Assembly: GCF_036199905.1 (NCBI RefSeq)
Contig: NZ_CP108109.1
Coordinates: 1,612,001 to 1,676,000, forward strand
Reading direction: 5' to 3'
Source of the DNA: Streptomyces sp. NBC_00223
GTDB lineage: Bacteria; Actinomycetota; Actinomycetes; Streptomycetales; Streptomycetaceae
Length of the DNA stretch: 64,000 nt
The position numbers and the translations under genes were made by a program. How positions within the stretch are numbered: the first letter of the stretch is position 1; each line of letters begins with the position of its first letter. The notes under the pieces are model-generated. The model worked only from the letters and a program-made list of their open reading frames with translations, was not told where the DNA came from and ran no database searches. Of the stretch, positions 43,769 through 54,016 are shown in pieces.

Positions 43769-44812
43769 TCAGTAGCGGTAGGGGTCGTACGGGTCCGCGT
43801 ACTCCGCGGACTCGCTGACGTACTGCGGCTGTGACTGCTGCGGCGGCTGCTGCGCGGGCTGCGGCTCGTACGACTGCTCATACGACTGCTCGTACGGCTG
43901 CTGCTGTTGGGGGATGTACGGCTGCTGCTGGTCGTAGTAGCCGTAGGAGTCGGGGCCGGGCTGCGGCTCACCGTACTGCGGGGGCGCGGACGGGGTGGGG
44001 GGCTGGGGGGTCCAGTCACCGGTGGCCCGGCCGCCGTACCCGTCGTAGCCGTCCGCTGCGGGCTGCTCCTGGTAGGAGGCGGCGGCCTGGTCGTAGCCGT
44101 AGCCCTGGCCGCCCCAGCCGGACTGCTCCTGGCCGCCGGCGTAGCCGCCGTCCCCGTACGAGCTGTCGTAGCCGGCCTCGTGCGCGTTCCCGTAGCCGCC
44201 CTCGTACCCGCCGTCGTATCCGGCGTTGGCCGCGGCGGGCTGGGGGTCGCCGCCCCAGCCCGCGTAGCCGTGGGCGCCGTAGCCCTCGTAGCCGCCGCTG
44301 GTGTACGGGTCCGGGGTGTAGGACGACTGGCCGTCGTAGAGCGGGAACTCGACGCTGTCGTCGTGCATCGGCATCGGCTGGTACACCGCGTCGGGCGCGC
44401 CCTGGGCGGCGAGCATGTCCACGTCCTCCGCCGAGGCGACCGAGGCGGCCGGGGCCATCGCGCCTGCGGGGGCGAACTCCTCCTGGACCGGGGTGACTTC
44501 GAGCACCGGCTCGGTGACCCGGGGACCTGCGCCCTTGCGGCGGCGGCTGGAGCCGGGCCGCCCGCCGAGCGCCCAGCCGGTGGAGAAACCGCGCTTGTAC
44601 GACAGGGTGACGAACGTCTGTCCTGCGCCGAACGCGAGCGCGCCCAGCACGATGACGATCACCTCACGCAGATAGACCCCGGTGACCACACCCATGAACC
44701 CGCCGAAGGCGAGCAGCCGCCAGCGCAGCCGGGCCTTGTACTGGAGCAGTACCTCACCCAGCAGCCACAGCGCGACGATGCCGAACGCGATGTAGAGCAC
44801 CGAGTAGCCCAT
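43769..44812 (-). CDS. membrane protein with Tyr/Gln/Gly-rich disordered tail
   Basis: 347 residues. N-terminal third has two to three membrane helices (MGYSVLYIAFGIVALWLLGEVLLQY; FGGFMGVVTGVYLREVIVIVLGALAFG) and the motif TFVTLSYKRGFSTGWALGG. From about residue 150 it is low-complexity: repeats of GYEGYG, YGYDQ, EQSYEQSYEPQ and QQQQP, acidic and very rich in Tyr, Gln and Gly, ending DPYDPYRY. The composition is that of prion-like, phase-separating tails. Function unknown; a relative next to metF is conserved in Streptomyces. Convergent with geoA. Confidence 0.82.
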   Translation of the reverse strand: MGYSVLYIAFGIVALWLLGEVLLQYKARLRWRLLAFGGFMGVVTGVYLREVIVIVLGALAFGAGQTFVTLSYKRGFSTGWALGGRPGSSRRRKGAGPRVTEPVLEVTPVQEEFAPAGAMAPAASVASAEDVDMLAAQGAPDAVYQPMPMHDDSVEFPLYDGQSSYTPDPYTSGGYEGYGAHGYAGWGGDPQPAAANAGYDGGYEGGYGNAHEAGYDSSYGDGGYAGGQEQSGWGGQGYGYDQAAASYQEQPAADGYDGYGGRATGDWTPQPPTPSAPPQYGEPQPGPDSYGYYDQQQPYIPQQQQPYEQSYEQSYEPQPAQQPPQQSQPQYVSESAEYADPYDPYRY

Positions 44813-44835
44813 GTGCCCACTTCCTCACCTAGGGG

Positions 44836-45756
44836 TCACGCCGCCCGCTGGTGCAGTCCGAGGTTCTCGTAGATCTCCAGCGAGGCGGTGGAGTGGTTAA
44901 GAGTAATGAAGTGGAGGCCGGGGATGTCCTCGGCGAGCAGTTGCCGGCACATCTCGGTGGCGAACTCGATGCCGATCGCCCGGACCGCGGCCGGGTCGTC
45001 CTTCACCGCGAGGATGCGTTCGGCCAGCTCGGGCGGGAAGGGGGCGTTGCCGAGCTGCGAAAACCGCTCGATCTGCCGGACATTGGTGACCGGCATGATC
45101 TCGGGGATGATCGGGACCGTACAGCCCGCCGCGTCCACCCGGTCGCGCAGCCGCAGATAGTCCGCCGGGTCGAAGAACATCTGGGTGATCGCGAAGTCCG
45201 CGCCCGCCCGGCACTTGTCGACGAAGTGCCGGGTGTCCTCGGCCGGGTCGGTGGAGCGGGGGTGCATCTCGGTGAAGGCGGCGACGCCCACGCAGAAGTC
45301 GCCGGACTCCTTGATCAGCCGGACGAGTTCGGCCGCGTAGGTCAGGCCCTTCGGGTGCGGCACCCAGTCGCCGAGCGGGTCACCGGGCGGGTCGCCGCGC
45401 ACGGCCAGGATGTTGCGGATACCGGCGTCGGCGTACTGCCCGATGATGTTGCGCAGCTCGGCGACCGAGTGGTTGACCGCGGTCAGATGCGCGCACGCGG
45501 TCAGGGTGGTGTCCGAGACGATCCGGTCGGTGGCGCGGAGGGTGCCCTCGCGGGAGGAGCCGCCGGCACCGTACGTCACCGAGACAAAGGTCGGGCCGAC
45601 GGCCTCGATCCGGCGGATCGCGTTCCACAGCGTCCGCTCGCCCTTCTCCGTTCGGGGCGCGGCGAACTCGAAGGAGTACGAGCGCCCGCCGGCCGCGAGG
45701 AGTTCACGGATCGTGGTCGAGCCGTCGGTTCGCGTGGAAGGGGTACCCAAAGCCAT
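44836..45756 (-). CDS. metF: methylenetetrahydrofolate reductase
   Basis: Reduces 5,10-methylene-THF to 5-methyl-THF for methionine synthesis, with FAD. 306 residues, TIM barrel: [20 protein letters not shown] with the catalytic Glu, [72 protein letters not shown], and [16 protein letters not shown]. Start fixed by the family and by an adjacent -10 element. No SAM riboswitch or other leader seen. Confidence 0.97.
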   Translation of the reverse strand: MALGTPSTRTDGSTTIRELLAAGGRSYSFEFAAPRTEKGERTLWNAIRRIEAVGPTFVSVTYGAGGSSREGTLRATDRIVSDTTLTACAHLTAVNHSVAELRNIIGQYADAGIRNILAVRGDPPGDPLGDWVPHPKGLTYAAELVRLIKESGDFCVGVAAFTEMHPRSTDPAEDTRHFVDKCRAGADFAITQMFFDPADYLRLRDRVDAAGCTVPIIPEIMPVTNVRQIERFSQLGNAPFPPELAERILAVKDDPAAVRAIGIEFATEMCRQLLAEDIPGLHFITLNHSTASLEIYENLGLHQRAA

Positions 45757-45762
45757 GTATGC

Positions 45763-45768
45763 AGGCTA
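45763..45768 (-). promoter_or_regulatory. -10 element for a leaderless metF transcript
   Basis: Minus-strand TAGCCT lies 6 nt before the metF ATG. TGACGC 18 nt further upstream is an acceptable -35. Confidence 0.6.
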
Positions 45769-45881
45769 GCCGTGCTCGGCGACCGAGCGTCACCGCACGC
45801 TGGCATATGACCGTTTACGTCCGTTTCCCGGACGTTCTCCGTCCAGTACGTGGACACGGGACCTCCGCGCGGAACCGCGGC

Positions 45882-46532
45882 TCAGTCGTCGTACGACCGT
45901 ACGATCTTCGCCAGCTCGGCCGCGGCCGCGCCCGGGTCCTCGGCCTCGGTGATCGCGCGGACGACCACGATCCGGCGGGCGCCGGCGGCCAGCACCTGGT
46001 CGGCATTGGCGGCGTCGATGCCGCCGATCGCGAACCACGGACGGTCACCGCCGAGCGCCGCCGCGTATCGGACCAGGTCGAGGCCGGGCGCGGGACGGCC
46101 CGGCTTGGTGGGGGTGGGCCAGACCGGTCCGGTGCAGAAGTAGTCGGCGCCGGGCTCGACGGCGGCCGCGGCCGCCTCCGCCTCGCTGTGGCAGGAGCGG
46201 CCGATGAGCACGCCGTCGCCGAGCAGGGCGCGCGCGGCCGGCACCGGCAGATCGCCCTGGCCCAGATGCAGGACGTCCGCGCCGGCCGCGTGCGCCACGT
46301 CGGCCCGGTCGTTGACCGCGAGGAGCTTGCCGTGCCGGCGGCAGGCGTCAGCCAGCACGGCCAGCGCGGCAAGCTCCTCACGTGCCTCGATGCCCTTGTG
46401 GCGGAGCTGGATGACGTCCACCCCGCCGGCCAGCGCGGCGTCGGCGAAGGCCGCCAGGTCACCGCGCCCGGTGCGGGCGTCGGTGCACAGATACAGCCGG
46501 GCGTCGGCGAGCTGGTCGCGGGCGGTGGTCAT
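45882..46532 (-). CDS. thiE: thiamine-phosphate synthase
   Basis: Joins HMP pyrophosphate and thiazole phosphate to thiamine phosphate. 216 residues, TIM barrel with [61 protein letters not shown], the [10 protein letters not shown] loop, [15 protein letters not shown], and [35 protein letters not shown] 8 nt before the ATG. Not in an operon with thiOSG, which lie 3 kb away on the other strand. Confidence 0.96.
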   Translation of the reverse strand: MTTARDQLADARLYLCTDARTGRGDLAAFADAALAGGVDVIQLRHKGIEAREELAALAVLADACRRHGKLLAVNDRADVAHAAGADVLHLGQGDLPVPAARALLGDGVLIGRSCHSEAEAAAAAVEPGADYFCTGPVWPTPTKPGRPAPGLDLVRYAAALGGDRPWFAIGGIDAANADQVLAAGARRIVVVRAITEAEDPGAAAAELAKIVRSYDD

Positions 46533-46559
46533 CGGCTCCCCCTGGGGCGCTGCTGCGGG

Positions 46560-46934
46560 TTACACGGCGAGTGCCTGCGCGCGGCGCTTCACCTCGGTCC
46601 CGCGATTCTCGCGCAGCGCCTGGGCGGGGGTGCCGGGCAGGGTCGGGTCAGCGGTGAAGAGCCACTCCAGCGCCTCCTCGTCCGAGAACCCGTCGTCCTT
46701 GAGAACGGTGAGCGTGCCGGACAGACCCTTGAGGATCTTGCCGTCACCGATGAAGTCGCTGGGCACCATGAGCACCCTGTTCTCACCGCGGCGGACCGCG
46801 ATCAGCTGCCCTTCCTTGATCAGCGGCCGGATCCGGGTGATTTCGAGACCGAGACGCTCGGCGACCTCAGGCAGCGTGAGCCACGAGGGGACGAGAGCGT
46901 CGATGTGTGCGTCAACCGACGAGAAAACAGTCAC
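46560..46934 (-). CDS. Rv2175c-family DNA-binding protein
   Basis: 124 residues from the GTG at 46934. A winged/HTH segment SWLTLPEVAERLGLEITRIRPLIKEGQLIAVRRGENRVLMVPSDFI is followed by a C-terminal helical domain (LKGLSGTLTVLKDDGFSDEEALEWLFTADPTLPGTPAQALRENRG), as in mycobacterial Rv2175c. That protein binds DNA and is phosphorylated by the PASTA-less kinase PknL encoded beside it. Here a PASTA kinase gene lies 5 kb away. 27 bp upstream of thiE. Confidence 0.85.
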   Translation of the reverse strand: MTVFSSVDAHIDALVPSWLTLPEVAERLGLEITRIRPLIKEGQLIAVRRGENRVLMVPSDFIGDGKILKGLSGTLTVLKDDGFSDEEALEWLFTADPTLPGTPAQALRENRGTEVKRRAQALAV

Positions 46935-47039
46935 GGGACAAGCGTGCCATCCGCCGCCGACAAGCGCTGCGGCACGACGCCGTCCGGGCGTCGTGCCGGA
47001 TGTCACATCCGGCCGCCGGCCCGGTCGTCAGGACACCCG

Positions 47040-48266
47040 TCACTGGCGGACGGCGGACTTGAGCTGTACGGCCGGGTCGGCGGCGAGCGCGGGGTCGAGT
47101 ACGGCCGCCCGGGCGATCAGTTTGCGGGCCTGGGCCATGTCACGCGGGCGGCCCACCGCGAGCAGCGCCACCAGGGTCTCCCCGCGCAGCCACAGCACCG
47201 ACCACGCCGGGCTCTCCTGGTCGCCTCGGGCCAGCATCGTGTCGCCCGCCGCGTGGTCCCCGGCGTACTGCACGAAGCGTCCGAACTGCTCGGACCAGAA
47301 GTACGGCACCGGGTCGTAGACCTCGTCGCCGCCCAGCAGGTTGGCCGCGGCCGTCCGGGGGCCCTGCATGGCGTTGTCCCAGTGGTGGACGAGCAGCCGG
47401 CGGCCGTAGCGGGCCGAGGGGAAGGAGGCGCAGTCGCCGACCGCGTACACATCGGGCGCGGTGGTGCGCAGCCGCTCGTCGGCCAGTACGGCGCCGTCCG
47501 GGTCGAGGGTGACCGCCGAGCCCGCGACCCAGCCGTTGGCCGGGCGGGCGCCGATGCCGACGACCACGGCCGCGGCGGGCAGCCGGGTGCCGTCGGCGAG
47601 GACCACGGAACCGGGTTCGAGTGCCGCGACCGGGGAGCCCGTGCGCAGGTCCACGCCGGCCTCCTCGTACCAGGCGCGCATGGGCGCGGTGACGGACGCG
47701 GGCAGCACCCCGGCGAGCGGCCGGTCGGCGGCCTCCACGACGGTGACCTCACAGCCCGCCTGGCGGGCGGCGGTGGCGAACTCGGCGCCGATCCAGCCCG
47801 CGCCGATCACGACGACGTGCAGCCGCCGGTCGAGTACGGGGCGCAGGGCGGCGGCGTCGTCGAGGGTGCGCAGCGGGTAGACGCCGGGCAGGCCGACGGA
47901 GCCGGGGAGGGCGACGGCGTAGGCGCCGGTGGCCAGCACGAGGCGGTCGTAGGGGATCCGGCCGGCGGAGGTGACGACCACGTGGTCGTCGGTGTGCAGG
48001 GCCTGGGCCCGCACGTCCAGGCGGAGGTCGACGCCCAGGGCGGCGAAGTCGACGTCGAAGCGGGTGTCGACGGGCTCGCCGCCCTCGGCCGCGCCCAGCA
48101 GCACGGCCTTGGACAGCGGGGGGCGGTCGTACGGGGGGTGCGGTTCGTCGCCGACCAGGGTGAGGGGGCCGCGCCAGCCTTGGCGGCGCAGCTCGACGGC
48201 GGTCTGGACGCCTGCCATGCCGGCGCCGATGATCAGCGCGGTTCGCTCTACGCTCACGGGGTTCAC
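47040..48266 (-). CDS. NAD(P)/FAD-dependent oxidoreductase, ferredoxin-reductase type
   Basis: 408 residues. FAD motif TALIIGAGMAGVQTAVELRRQG, then EPHPPYDRPPLSKAVLLG (hallmark of ferredoxin/rubredoxin reductases), NAD motif HVVVIGAGWIGAEFATAARQAGCEVTVVE, and VYAVGDCASFP. C-terminal reductase domain present. Start could be GTG 48266 or GTG 48257; the first is nearer to GGGAGG. Partner ferredoxin is not in the window. Confidence 0.88.
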   Translation of the reverse strand: MNPVSVERTALIIGAGMAGVQTAVELRRQGWRGPLTLVGDEPHPPYDRPPLSKAVLLGAAEGGEPVDTRFDVDFAALGVDLRLDVRAQALHTDDHVVVTSAGRIPYDRLVLATGAYAVALPGSVGLPGVYPLRTLDDAAALRPVLDRRLHVVVIGAGWIGAEFATAARQAGCEVTVVEAADRPLAGVLPASVTAPMRAWYEEAGVDLRTGSPVAALEPGSVVLADGTRLPAAAVVVGIGARPANGWVAGSAVTLDPDGAVLADERLRTTAPDVYAVGDCASFPSARYGRRLLVHHWDNAMQGPRTAAANLLGGDEVYDPVPYFWSEQFGRFVQYAGDHAAGDTMLARGDQESPAWSVLWLRGETLVALLAVGRPRDMAQARKLIARAAVLDPALAADPAVQLKSAVRQ

Positions 48267-48289
48267 GGTACGCCGTCGCCTCCCGCTGA

Positions 48290-49110
48290 GGGGTCCCCGA
48301 CCCCGGCGCGCCCCCGCCTCCGGCGGGGGTACGGGTCCCCGGCGGGCCTGGCGGCCCGCCCCCTGCCCCGGGCCGGCTCGCGCGCCGCTTCCCCGTGGCT
48401 CGCCCCCTGCCGGGCGCTTGCCCGCCTCCGGCGGAGGTTGCGGTTGTTCCCGGCCCGCGGGCCGATGTGCGCGCCTGCGGCGCGCCTTGCCCACCCACCC
48501 GCCCATTTCGCGCCTGCGGCGCGGTGCCTGTCCGACGCGGAGGTTGCGGTCGTTCCTGCACGCGGGCCCCCGGCGGGGGTACGGGTCCCCCGGCGGGGCG
48601 CGCCGCACGTCCGTGCGGGGTGACCCCCTCGTCCCCGGGGCCCCTTCGGGCCTGGGCAGCCCCGCCCCTCGGCTCGCGCGCCGCCGCGCGGGGGCACCAC
48701 CCCCCGCGGGGGGACGGGCCTCGGCCCGAGAGGCAGGCCGCGCCGACGCGCGGGCACCCGGCGGGCGCGCGTCGTGGCGCGCCGCACGTCCGTGCGGGGT
48801 GACCCGCGCCTGGCGGCGCGGGTTGGCTCCCACCCGCACCACCCGTGCGGGTGGGAGTTCGTCTGCGGGTCTCCCTGTGGGGGCGCAGCGCCGTCGGCGA
48901 GTGCGGGTTCGTGGGTGGTGGGGCGGGCCGCCGTGGCGCGCCGCACGTCCGTGCGAGGTGCCCGCAGAGGTCGCCTTGTCCGCACGGGCGGGCGCCGCGG
49001 CGCCGTCGGCGGCTGCTGGTGCGTGGCGGGCGGGAGACGTGCAGAAGTCGTCCTGTCCGCACAGGCGGGCGCCCCGGCGCCGTCGACGGGTGCGGGTCCG
49101 TGGTCGGGGC
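48290..49110. repeat. gene-free region of inverted and direct GC-rich repeats
   Basis: ggcgcgccgcacgtccgtgc occurs three times (near 48596, 48776, 48935); its cgcacg/cgtgcg part can fold back. Further duplicated stretches are cccccggcgggggtacgggt (48314 with one base fewer, 48568) and a gtccgcac(a/g)ggcgggcgc block (48976, 49058). Part of the array (about 48436-48535) matches 51645-51745 in reverse orientation. No credible coding frame. Confidence 0.8.
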
Positions 49111-49123
49111 TTCCCGGTGGGGA

Positions 49124-49129
49124 TAGGGT
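49124..49129 (+). promoter_or_regulatory. -10 element of the thiOSG transcript
   Basis: TAGGGT lies just upstream of the TPP riboswitch, so transcription would begin at its first paired stem. Confidence 0.5.
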
Positions 49130-49133
49130 GCTG

Positions 49134-49231
49134 GGGTCACGCGGGAGTCCGGGCGTACCGGGCTGAGAGGGCGGCTGGGCGGTCGCCGACCGTACGAACC
49201 TGATCCGGGTCATGCCGGCGAAGGGAGAAGC
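49134..49231 (+). promoter_or_regulatory. TPP riboswitch (THI element)
   Basis: Conserved blocks are present in order: gggctgagagg (pyrimidine-sensing CUGAGA), then accgtacgaacctgatccgg, gtcatgccggcg and aagggag. It ends 10 nt before the thiO ATG, and the final gaagggag can serve as ribosome site, so TPP probably blocks translation initiation. Confidence 0.95.
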
Positions 49232-49240
49232 CGAAACCTC

Positions 49241-50404
49241 ATGTGTACTGACCTCACCGCGGACCTGCTCGTCGTGGGCGGCGGGATCATCGGCCTGGTC
49301 ACCGCCTGGCGGGCGGCCCAACGCGGCCTGACCACCACCGTCGCCGACCCCTCCCCCGGCGGCGGAGCCGCCCGCGTCGCGGCCGGGATGCTGGCCGCCG
49401 TCACCGAACTGCAGTACGGCGAGCAGACGTTGCTCGACCTCAACCTCGCCTCGGCCGCGCGCTGGCCCGACTTCACCGCCGAACTCACCGACGCCACCGG
49501 CCTCGGCACCGGTTACCGCCCGTGCGGCACCCTGGCCGTCGCGCTGGACGCCGACGACCGCGCGCACCTGCGCGACCTGCACACGTTCCAGACCTCGCTC
49601 GGCCTGGAGTCGCAGTGGCTCAGCGGCCGGGACTGCCGCCGTCTCGAACCGATGCTCGCGCCCGGCGTACGCGGCGGCCTGCGGGTGGACGGCGACCACC
49701 AGGTCGACCCCCGCAGACTCGCCGCCGCCCTGCTGCGGGCCGCCGAACTCGCCGGGGTGACCTTCCTGCGTACGGCCGTCGCCCGGATCGAGCGCGTGGG
49801 CGACCGGGTGACGGGGGCGCGGCTCGCGGACGGTACGACGGTCGCCGCCGGCCGGACCGTACTGGCCGCCGGCAGTGAGAGCGGCCGGATCGCGGGCCTG
49901 TCCGACGACGTACTGCCCCCGGTGCGCCCGGTGAAGGGCCAGATCCTGCGGCTGCGGATTCCGCCGGGCCACGCGCCCTTCCTGTCCCGTACGGTACGGG
50001 CGGTGGTGCGCGGCAGCCATGTGTACCTGGTGCCGCGGGAGAACGGCGAACTGGTACTGGGCGCGACCAGCGAGGAGTTCGGCTGGGACACCACGGTCAC
50101 CGCCGGTGGCGTGTACGAACTGCTGCGGGACGCACACGAGTTGCTGCCCGGCATCACCGAACTGCCGCTCACCGAAATGCTCGCGGGCCTGCGCCCGGCC
50201 TCCCCCGACAACGCGCCGCTGCTCGGCTCGACCGCGCTGGACGGGCTGTTGCTGGCCACCGGGCACCACCGCAACGGCGTACTGCTCACCCCGATCACGG
50301 GTGACGTCATGTCCGAGGTGCTGGCGAGCGGCGAACTCCCGGACTACGCAAGGGCGTTCGCCGTGAGTCGGTTCGCCCCCGTACGGCAGGAGCAGCCGGT
50401 ATGA
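49241..50404 (+). CDS. thiO: glycine oxidase ThiO
   Basis: FAD enzyme oxidising glycine to the imine needed for the thiazole ring. 387 residues: DLLVVGGGIIGLVTAWRAAQRGL, substrate region DGDHQVDPRRLAAALLRAAE, VLAAGSESGRI, VRPVKGQILRLR, and C-terminal FAD loop LLLATGHHRNGVLLTPITG. The stop overlaps the thiS ATG (ATGA). Confidence 0.95.
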   Translation: MCTDLTADLLVVGGGIIGLVTAWRAAQRGLTTTVADPSPGGGAARVAAGMLAAVTELQYGEQTLLDLNLASAARWPDFTAELTDATGLGTGYRPCGTLAVALDADDRAHLRDLHTFQTSLGLESQWLSGRDCRRLEPMLAPGVRGGLRVDGDHQVDPRRLAAALLRAAELAGVTFLRTAVARIERVGDRVTGARLADGTTVAAGRTVLAAGSESGRIAGLSDDVLPPVRPVKGQILRLRIPPGHAPFLSRTVRAVVRGSHVYLVPRENGELVLGATSEEFGWDTTVTAGGVYELLRDAHELLPGITELPLTEMLAGLRPASPDNAPLLGSTALDGLLLATGHHRNGVLLTPITGDVMSEVLASGELPDYARAFAVSRFAPVRQEQPV

Positions 50405-50616
50405 GGGCCGACGCGATCACGGTGCTGGTCAACGGGGAGCGGCGGGCGCTGGAGCAGCCGGTCGCGCTCGACGCGCTGGTGGCGACGTTCACGGCCGCGC
50501 CCTCCGGGGTGGCGGCCGCGCTCAACGAGACCGTCGTCCCGCGCGGTCGCTGGGCGGCCACGGCCCTCGCCGACGGCGACCGGGTCGAGATCCTCACCGC
50601 CGTCCAGGGAGGCTGA
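50401..50616 (+). CDS. thiS: sulfur carrier protein ThiS
   Basis: 71-residue ubiquitin-fold protein ending in the Gly-Gly tail (TAVQGG) that is thiocarboxylated and donates sulfur to the thiazole. ITVLVNGERRALEQPVALDAL and DGDRVEILTAV are typical. Between thiO and thiG, coupled to both. Confidence 0.95.
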   Translation: MRADAITVLVNGERRALEQPVALDALVATFTAAPSGVAAALNETVVPRGRWAATALADGDRVEILTAVQGG

Positions 50617-51429
<813 letters not shown>

Positions 51430-51439
51430 CCCTCCCCCA

Positions 51440-51950
51440 CGCCTGCGGCGGGCTTTTCCCCCCACCCACCCGCCCTTTCCCGCGCCCCGGCGCGTCAGCG
51501 CGGACCCCGGACGGCGGGCCGGGGCCAGCCCGGCCTCCGCCGGAGGCGGGCAGGGCGCCAGCAGGGGTCGGCCGCACGGCGCCGCGCGAAGCCGCCGCAA
51601 GCGAGGCGAAGCGCCGCAGGCGCAAGAACGGCAAGCGCGCGCGGCAAACGCGCCGCAGGCGCGAAAAGGGCGGGCGGGTGGGGGAAACGCGCCGCAGGCG
51701 CGAACACCGGCCCGCGGACCGGGAACGACCCCACCCTCCAACGGAGGTGGGCAAGGCGCCAGCAGGGGTCGGCCGCACGGCGCCGCGCGAAAGCCCGCCG
51801 CAGGGCAAAGGGCGGGTGGGTGGGGAAAAGCCCGCCGCAGGCGCGCACCGGCCGGGTGCGGAACGGGCTGTCAGGGGCCGGGCGTCGGGGGGTGGGCGCG
51901 CGCGGGGTGGGGGGCGCGCGCCGGAGGCGGGGGGTTACGGAAGTGTTCCG
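51440..51950. repeat. second gene-free array of GC-rich repeats
   Basis: A 37-bp exact direct repeat, beginning ggcgccagcaggggtcggcc, occurs at 51554-51590 and 51755-51791. gcgccgcaggcgc recurs near 51610, 51649, 51688 and 51836. Short blocks gggcgggtgggtggggaaaa alternate with them. Part is the reverse complement of sequence near 48.44-48.53 kb. Frames across it are compositional. Confidence 0.85.
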
Positions 51951-52010
51951 GAATGCCACGGCCAGGACACAGTGCGGGCGCGTACCGCCGGATGGCCCAC
52001 CCCCACCTCG

Positions 52011-52016
52011 TAGAAT
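52011..52016 (+). promoter_or_regulatory. -10 element placed for a leaderless kinase transcript
   Basis: TAGAAT ends 8 nt before the GTG start at 52025; no Shine-Dalgarno sequence is present. Confidence 0.55.
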
Positions 52017-52024
52017 CGTCCGTC

Positions 52025-54013
52025 GTGGACACCACCGTGCAGGACCCGCTCGTCGGGCGGACGCTCGACAAGCGCTACCGCGTCGAGAGCCGTATCGCGG
52101 TCGGCGGCATGGCCACGGTCTACCGCGCCGTGGACACCCGGCTCGACCGGGTGCTCGCGCTCAAGGTGATGCACCCGGGCCTCGCCGCGGACACCGGCTT
52201 CGTGGAGCGCTTCATCCGCGAGGCGAAGGCCGTCGCGCGCCTCGCGCACCCCAACGTCGTCGGAGTGTTCGACCAGGGCACGGACGGCACGTATGTGTAC
52301 CTCGCGATGGAGTACGTCGCGGGCTGCACCCTGCGCGACGTGCTGCGCGAGCGCGGCGCGCTCCAGCCCCGCGCGGCCCTCGACATCCTGGAACCCGTGC
52401 TCGCCGCGCTCGGCGCCGCGCACCGGGCCGGGCTGATCCACCGCGACATAAAGCCCGAGAACGTGCTGATAGGCGATGACGGCCGGGTCAAGGTCGCCGA
52501 CTTCGGCCTGGTCAGAGCCGTGGACACACAGACCTCCGCGCACACCGGCACGGTCCTCGGCACCGTCTCCTACCTCGCGCCCGAGCAGATCGAGCACGGC
52601 AAGGTCGACCAGCGCACGGACGTGTACGCGTGCGGCGTGATGCTCTACGAGATGCTGACCGGCCGCAAGCCGCGCACCGGCGACACCCCGATGCAGGTCA
52701 TCTTCCAGGCGCTGAACGAGGACGTGCCCCCGCCCTCCGCCGCCGAGCCCGGCGTCGCCCCGCAGCTGGACGTCCTGGTGGCGAGGGCCGCCTCCCGGGA
52801 CCCCGCGGGCCGGCCCGCCGACGCGGTGGACCTGCTGGCCGACGTACGGGCGGTACGCGCCGCCCTGACCCCGGCGGAGCTGGACGCGCAGCCGTCCCTC
52901 ACCGCCCACGCCCTGGCGGCGAAGGCCCCGGCCGGCGTCCTCACGGCCGACGCTCCCGTAACGCCGCCGCCCGCCGACCCCTCCGACGAGGAACCGACCA
53001 GCGTCGTACCGCTGCCGGTCGCCGCCCCCGGCGACGAGGCCGTGCTGAACCGTACGAGCCGGCTGCTCCTGCCGCCCGCGCCGCCGGACGAACCACCGGC
53101 CGGTCTCCCGGCAACCGCCCCGCGCGGGCGGCCCCGCTCCCGCCGGGGCCCGCTCGCCGTACTCCTCGCGCTGCTCGTCGTCCTCGGCGTCGGCGTGGGC
53201 GTCTGGTACATCAGCGACGGGCAGTTCACCCATGTGCCCGGTGTGCTGTCGCTGAGCCAGGCCGACGCGCAGAAAAAGCTCGACAAGGCCGGTCTCGACA
53301 CCCGGGTGAAGCAGGACTTCTCGCTGACCGTGCCGCGCGGCCGGGTGATCTCCACCGACCCGGCCCCGGGCAAGCGCGTCCGCGGCAACGGCACGGTCAC
53401 ACTGACCGTCTCCAAGGGTCCGCAGCAGGTACGCGTGCCGCGGGTCGACGGCCGGGACCTGGCGACCGCGCGCGAGGAGATCAAGGCCGCGGGCCTGACC
53501 CCGGGCACGGTGACACAGGCGTTCAGCGACGGCGTACCGCGCGGCCAGGTGATCTCGACCGACCCGGCGGGCGGCACCGACCGCGCTCCCGGCACGCCGG
53601 TCACGATCACCGTCTCGCGCGGCGCCCCCGTCGACGTGCCGGACGTGATCGGCTCCTCGGTGGCCGACGCCCAGCAGGCCCTGGAGGACGCCGGGCTCAA
53701 GGTGGTCCTCGCCCCCGGCAAGGTCTACTCGGACGAGGCCGACAAGGACACCGTGGCGGTGGAGTCCCCGGGCGCGGGCGACCGGGCCGGTACGGGCGAC
53801 ACCGTGACGATCACCGTCTCCAAGGGCCAGCAGCAGTTCGACGTGCCCGACGTGACGGGCAAGAGCAAGAACGACGCCAAGCAGATCCTCCAGGACGCGG
53901 GCTTCGACGTGCGCGTGATCAGCGTGTTCTTCGGCGACACCGTGTTCAGCCAGTCCCCGGACGGCGGCGGCCAGGCGCCCAAGGGCACCACGATCACCCT
54001 CTGGGTGCGCTGA
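52025..54013 (+). CDS. PASTA-domain serine/threonine protein kinase
   Basis: Membrane receptor kinase thought to sense cell-wall fragments or lipid II. 662 residues from the GTG at 52025. Kinase domain (about 14-275): VGGMATVYRAV, Lys in ALKVMHPG, catalytic loop IHRDIKPENV, DFG in VADFGLVRA, activation-loop Thr cluster. Juxtamembrane Pro/Ala region, one membrane helix (about 376-398), then four PASTA repeats with signatures HVPGVLSLSQADAQKKL, RVPRVDGRDLATAREEI, DVPDVIGSSVADAQQAL and DVPDVTGKSKNDAKQIL. Longer frames back to 51308 run through repeats and are rejected. Confidence 0.96.
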   Translation: MDTTVQDPLVGRTLDKRYRVESRIAVGGMATVYRAVDTRLDRVLALKVMHPGLAADTGFVERFIREAKAVARLAHPNVVGVFDQGTDGTYVYLAMEYVAGCTLRDVLRERGALQPRAALDILEPVLAALGAAHRAGLIHRDIKPENVLIGDDGRVKVADFGLVRAVDTQTSAHTGTVLGTVSYLAPEQIEHGKVDQRTDVYACGVMLYEMLTGRKPRTGDTPMQVIFQALNEDVPPPSAAEPGVAPQLDVLVARAASRDPAGRPADAVDLLADVRAVRAALTPAELDAQPSLTAHALAAKAPAGVLTADAPVTPPPADPSDEEPTSVVPLPVAAPGDEAVLNRTSRLLLPPAPPDEPPAGLPATAPRGRPRSRRGPLAVLLALLVVLGVGVGVWYISDGQFTHVPGVLSLSQADAQKKLDKAGLDTRVKQDFSLTVPRGRVISTDPAPGKRVRGNGTVTLTVSKGPQQVRVPRVDGRDLATAREEIKAAGLTPGTVTQAFSDGVPRGQVISTDPAGGTDRAPGTPVTITVSRGAPVDVPDVIGSSVADAQQALEDAGLKVVLAPGKVYSDEADKDTVAVESPGAGDRAGTGDTVTITVSKGQQQFDVPDVTGKSKNDAKQILQDAGFDVRVISVFFGDTVFSQSPDGGGQAPKGTTITLWVR

Positions 54014-54016
54014 CCG

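Noticed and set aside
45759..48623. Plus-strand frame of 954 codons across thiE and the oxidoreductase gene
   Set aside because: Antisense to three well-supported minus-strand genes.
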